Assembly: GCA_028700615.1 (NCBI GenBank)
Contig: JAQVSH010000101.1
Coordinates: 1-6,788, forward strand
Origin: Bacteroidales bacterium
GTDB taxonomy: Bacteria > Bacteroidota > Bacteroidia > Bacteroidales > UBA4181
Length of the DNA stretch: 6,788 bases
Direction: 5' to 3'
Numbering within the stretch: position 1 is the first letter of the stretch; each line of letters opens with the position of its first letter. A program made the translations under genes and the position numbers. Shown one piece after another: positions 5,238 through 6,788 of this stretch. A model generated the notes under the pieces. The model saw only the letters and a program-made list of their open reading frames with translations. It ran no database searches and had not been told where the DNA came from.

Positions 5238-5771
5238 AGTTTCTATGGTTTTTTTGTAAAGATTCCAAAGCGTTTTATTGGAAACAGGATTTCCTACCAA
5301 TACAATTTTGTTTTCTGGATTGATCAGAAAAGTCTGATAGAGAGGTTCGGAAGACAACTGGTTCTGACGGATAAAGTCAATGTTCTTGTCATAGAAGATC
5401 CAGGAATGGAATTCATTAAACTTTAACAGGGATAGCAATACAAAATCATCTTTAGGCTGAAGAATAAATACGAAATCTACGAGAATCTTCCAAGCTTTGG
5501 CTTCGTCCATCTTGATCTTCCATCCGTAGAAGTTCAGGCGACAGTCGGTACATCCAGAAGAGTCGGCAAAGGTGACAATCTTATAGCTGGGTTTTTCTAA
5601 TATATCAACAACAGTATCCCTTCCGAGAACTTTTGCCTGAAGAGTATTGGGAAAAACTATTTCCTTACCCATCATTTGAGAAAGGGTCTCGGTTATTTTC
5701 TGTTTATTGCTGTTACAGCCTCCGGTAAGCCAAATGATGCCGATGAGTGTGCAGAATAATCTCATATTCAT
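5226..5771 (-). CDS. Thioredoxin-like (CxxC) periplasmic lipoprotein
   Basis: A 181-residue protein. Signal peptide 1-18 ends in lipobox LTGGC with Cys19 as the lipid site. An N-terminal strand region (GKEIVFPNTLQAKVLGRDTVVDI, split across 35-57) precedes KPSYKIVTFAD and the redox-type site SSGCTDC (Cys74 and Cys77). Towards the end, YQTFLINPENKIVLVGNPVSN gives the strand that in thioredoxin folds precedes the last helix. The layout matches the TlpA-like N-terminal module that I recall in Bacteroides DUF1573-type proteins, here without a DUF1573 domain. A periplasmic thiol-disulfide role is inferred from fold pattern and motif. The CTDC dipeptide is unusual compared with CPHC or CGPC, so reducing power cannot be predicted. 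The gene lies upstream of the NVEALA peptide, whose product carries two cysteines, and downstream of a truncated paralogue. The start at 5771 (MNMR) or two codons later is equally possible. Confidence 0.78.
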   Translation of the reverse strand: MNMRLFCTLIGIIWLTGGCNSNKQKITETLSQMMGKEIVFPNTLQAKVLGRDTVVDILEKPSYKIVTFADSSGCTDCRLNFYGWKIKMDEAKAWKILVDFVFILQPKDDFVLLSLLKFNEFHSWIFYDKNIDFIRQNQLSSEPLYQTFLINPENKIVLVGNPVSNKTLWNLYKKTIETQTK

Positions 5772-5827
5772 GGAATATTCAAAAATGAACAGTTAGTTTC
5801 TGTGTTTTAGATGTTTTTATAAAAAAA

Positions 5828-5841
5828 TAGAAAATTTTCTA
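5828..5841. promoter_or_regulatory. 14-bp perfect palindrome TAGAAAATTTTCTA
   Basis: The palindrome lies 57 bp upstream of the thiol lipoprotein start and 18 bp past the stop of the truncated paralogue. On the minus strand it is followed by a run of seven T, so it could act as a weak AT-only terminator for the truncated gene. Equally it could be an operator in front of the lipoprotein gene. The AT composition makes chance more likely than for a GC-containing palindrome. Confidence 0.35.
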
Positions 5842-5859
5842 CACGAAGTTTATTTTTAG

Positions 5860-6114
5860 TTAATAAATTATATTATTTGGGATTTTTTTTATTTTGTCTG
5901 TATAGATGACTATTTTGTAACTTGGTTTTCCCAATATATCCACGATAGTATCACACCCCAGTATCTTTGCCTGTAAGGTATTAGGGAAGACCATTCCCTT
6001 ACCCAGAAGGTCCCAGTGATTTTTTTTTCTCGCTATGGCAGGCACAGCCAGCATCATCAGGCTGGCAAAGAAGTAAACGGTAATAGAAAACAGGGGAAAG
6101 CGTTGTCGGGTCAT
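5860..6114 (-). pseudogene. Truncated thioredoxin-like periplasmic protein (internal deletion before CxxC)
   Basis: I choose the ATG at 6114 (MTRQRFPLF), because the leader is shared from there with 1832-1945; the longer frame from 6147 only adds an unconserved stretch. The result is 84 residues. A signal segment (6-28) ends VPAIA-RKK with no lipobox Cys. The domain start LLGKGMVFPNTLQAKILG (split at 36-53) and DTIVDILGKPSYKIVIYTD (55-73) follow. Residues 36-73 match the thiol lipoprotein at 27 of 38 positions by hand count. Where that protein continues into SSGCTDC, this one reads KIKKIPNNIIY-stop. The catalytic CxxC and the whole C-terminal fold are missing, so it is almost certainly inactive as a redox protein. 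It directly follows comM in the transcription direction, with a 272-bp spacer. Confidence 0.75.
5885..5900. repeat. 16-bp direct repeat, second copy (deletion scar)
   Basis: Identical to 5222-5237, but joined directly to the codons for KIVIYTD of the truncated paralogue and read one base out of frame. The GAC codon of YTD belongs both to the conserved domain and to this tail, giving a short overlap expected at a microhomology-mediated deletion junction. Confidence 0.6.
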
Positions 6115-6265
6115 TTTTATACAGATGCTTAGAAATAAAAATTGCACCCCCTCAGAATATCAGTCCCGCAAATTCAGGGAATGAGTGTTATATATTTCCA
6201 CACGAATTTGCTTTTTCAAATGTAAAAATACAAATTGTAAAAAGGGCAAAACATTTATGCAAATA

Positions 6266-6289
6266 GTGTTGCAAAAAGTGTTGCAAAAA
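6266..6289. repeat. 12-bp tandem repeat, two units
   Basis: GTGTTGCAAAAA occurs twice in a row. The left copy of the large repeat has a single, altered unit (near 2096-2108). It is a simple slippage difference in the comM downstream spacer, with no sign of function. Confidence 0.85.
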
Positions 6290-6339
6290 GGTTATGTTTT
6301 TTCTGCCACAGTTCTGTCTATCATACTAATAAACAACAT

Positions 6340-6361
6340 AGCTTTCTTTCGAAAGTCAGCT
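6340..6361 (-). terminator. Imperfect hairpin downstream of comM
   Basis: It has the same AGCT-GA-CTTTCGAAAG-AA-AGCT hairpin as at 2160-2181, with ATGTTGTTTATTAG following on the minus strand. It starts 26 bp past the comM stop. Conservation in both copies is uninformative because the whole spacer is repeated. Confidence 0.4.
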
Positions 6362-6386
6362 CCTTAAGAATAATAATCTTTTTTTT

Positions 6387-6788
6387 TCAGGGCATCCCCC
6401 ATCGGTCGCGGTCCAGGCTTCTGTACCTGATGGCTTCTGAGATGTGCGCGGGCAGGATGGATTCTGCACCGTCCAGATCGGCTATCGTTCTGGAAACTTT
6501 CAAAATCCGGTCATAGGCCCTGGCTGAAAGCCCTAGTCTGTTCATCGCCAGTTTTAACAAAGAGGATGCTTCCGGGGACACCCTGCAGAAACGGTGAAGA
6601 TGGCGGGTTTCCATCTGGGCGTTGCAATACAGACCTTCTTCGGATTCAAAACGTTTTGATTGGATGGCCCTGGCCTGGCTGACCCTTTCGCGGATCTGAG
6701 AGGAAGTTTCACTCACGGCTTCTCCCGAAAGCTTCTCAAAGGGGACAGGAGTGACCTCTACATGCATATCAATGCGGTCTAATAAAGG
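6387..6788 (-). CDS. comM: ComM/YifB-type Mg-chelatase-like AAA+ ATPase, C-terminal part (5' end outside window)
   Basis: The frame is open to the window edge (PLLDRIDMHVEV from 6788) and ends DRWGMP-stop at 6387; 133 residues are visible of an expected 510 or so. LLDRID belongs to the end of the AAA+ module. The rest is the Mg_chelatase C-terminal domain, with helical ARAIQSKRFESEEGLYCNAQM near the middle and the conserved tail SEAIRYRSLDRDRW. ComM is a hexameric helicase in Vibrio and Acinetobacter that promotes branch migration during uptake and integration of DNA; in Bacteroidetes its role is untested. It is likely the functional copy, since nothing in the visible part is damaged, but the ATPase core cannot be checked here. 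Immediately downstream lies the duplicated accessory module, so the comM 3' end is the module's boundary. Confidence 0.85.
   Translation of the reverse strand, partial: PLLDRIDMHVEVTPVPFEKLSGEAVSETSSQIRERVSQARAIQSKRFESEEGLYCNAQMETRHLHRFCRVSPEASSLLKLAMNRLGLSARAYDRILKVSRTIADLDGAESILPAHISEAIRYRSLDRDRWGMP

Larger units (their letters stand above)
6021..6788. repeat. Direct repeat, right copy (continues past the window end)
   Basis: This is the partner of 1852-2694. It begins in the T-tract that encodes the RKK of the leader. The offset to the left copy is 4169 bp at the leader and 4181 bp at the comM stop; the 12-bp difference is the tandem copy at 6266-6289 after two compensating 1-bp indels. 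If the match reaches the point equivalent to 2694, it would end about 87 bp beyond this window. Confidence 0.92.

Noticed and set aside
5166..5426. Plus-strand 86-codon hydrophobic ORF
   Set aside because: Mostly antisense to the end of the thiol lipoprotein. The hydrophobic residues come from the A-rich coding strand read in reverse.
1..6788. Insertion sequence, integrase or CRISPR array as the cause of the duplication
   Set aside because: No transposase or integrase reading frame, no paired terminal inverted repeats at the unit borders and no regularly spaced repeats were found on either strand.

Overview
The window looks like accessory chromosomal DNA from a gut Bacteroidales species (Bacteroides or Parabacteroides type). 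The evidence is AT-rich spacers, poorly conserved Shine-Dalgarno sites, BF3164-type (TolB-like, six-bladed beta-propeller) lipoproteins and an NVEALA-family small secreted protein. Almost every gene lies on the minus strand, so transcription runs right to left. The one plus-strand gene is a short, damaged helix-turn-helix ORF.

Layout in transcription order, from the right edge. (1) 6387-6788: 3' end of an apparently intact comM/yifB-type AAA+ ATPase gene that continues beyond the window. (2) 5860-6114: a periplasmic thioredoxin-like protein gene, truncated just before its expected CxxC. (3) 5226-5771: a complete paralogous thiol lipoprotein with a CTDC site. (4) 4812-5225: a spacer with small inverted repeats. 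(5) 4545-4811: an NVEALA-family peptide precursor, followed by a strong terminator. (6) 3232-4347: a BF3164-type lipoprotein. (7) 2658-3023, plus strand: a helix-turn-helix ORF remnant. (8) 2206-2694: an orphan 162-residue 3' fragment of comM. (9) 1832-1945: the leader of a second thiol-protein gene, then broken. (10) 625-1740: a second BF3164-type lipoprotein, about 86% identical to the first and of the same length. (11) 1-257: start of a secreted FMN-binding-domain protein that runs off the left edge.

The main structural fact is that the order 'comM 3' end, thiol-protein leader, BF3164 lipoprotein' occurs twice, about 4.18 kb apart at the comM end. The left unit has lost (or never had) the NVEALA and thiol genes. 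Between the two comM 3' ends I counted 19 nucleotide differences in 381 bp, of which 18 are synonymous. The divergence therefore mostly arose while both sequences were under protein-level selection, which argues against recent local duplication followed by decay. It fits arrival of a foreign module that carried its own comM 3' end and displaced the resident one.

Functionally, the right unit pairs a small secreted two-cysteine peptide with a periplasmic CxxC lipoprotein and a propeller lipoprotein. This suggests an envelope peptide-handling or sensing cassette whose substrate and output cannot be read from the sequence. All identity figures are hand counts from the given sequence; no database search was run.
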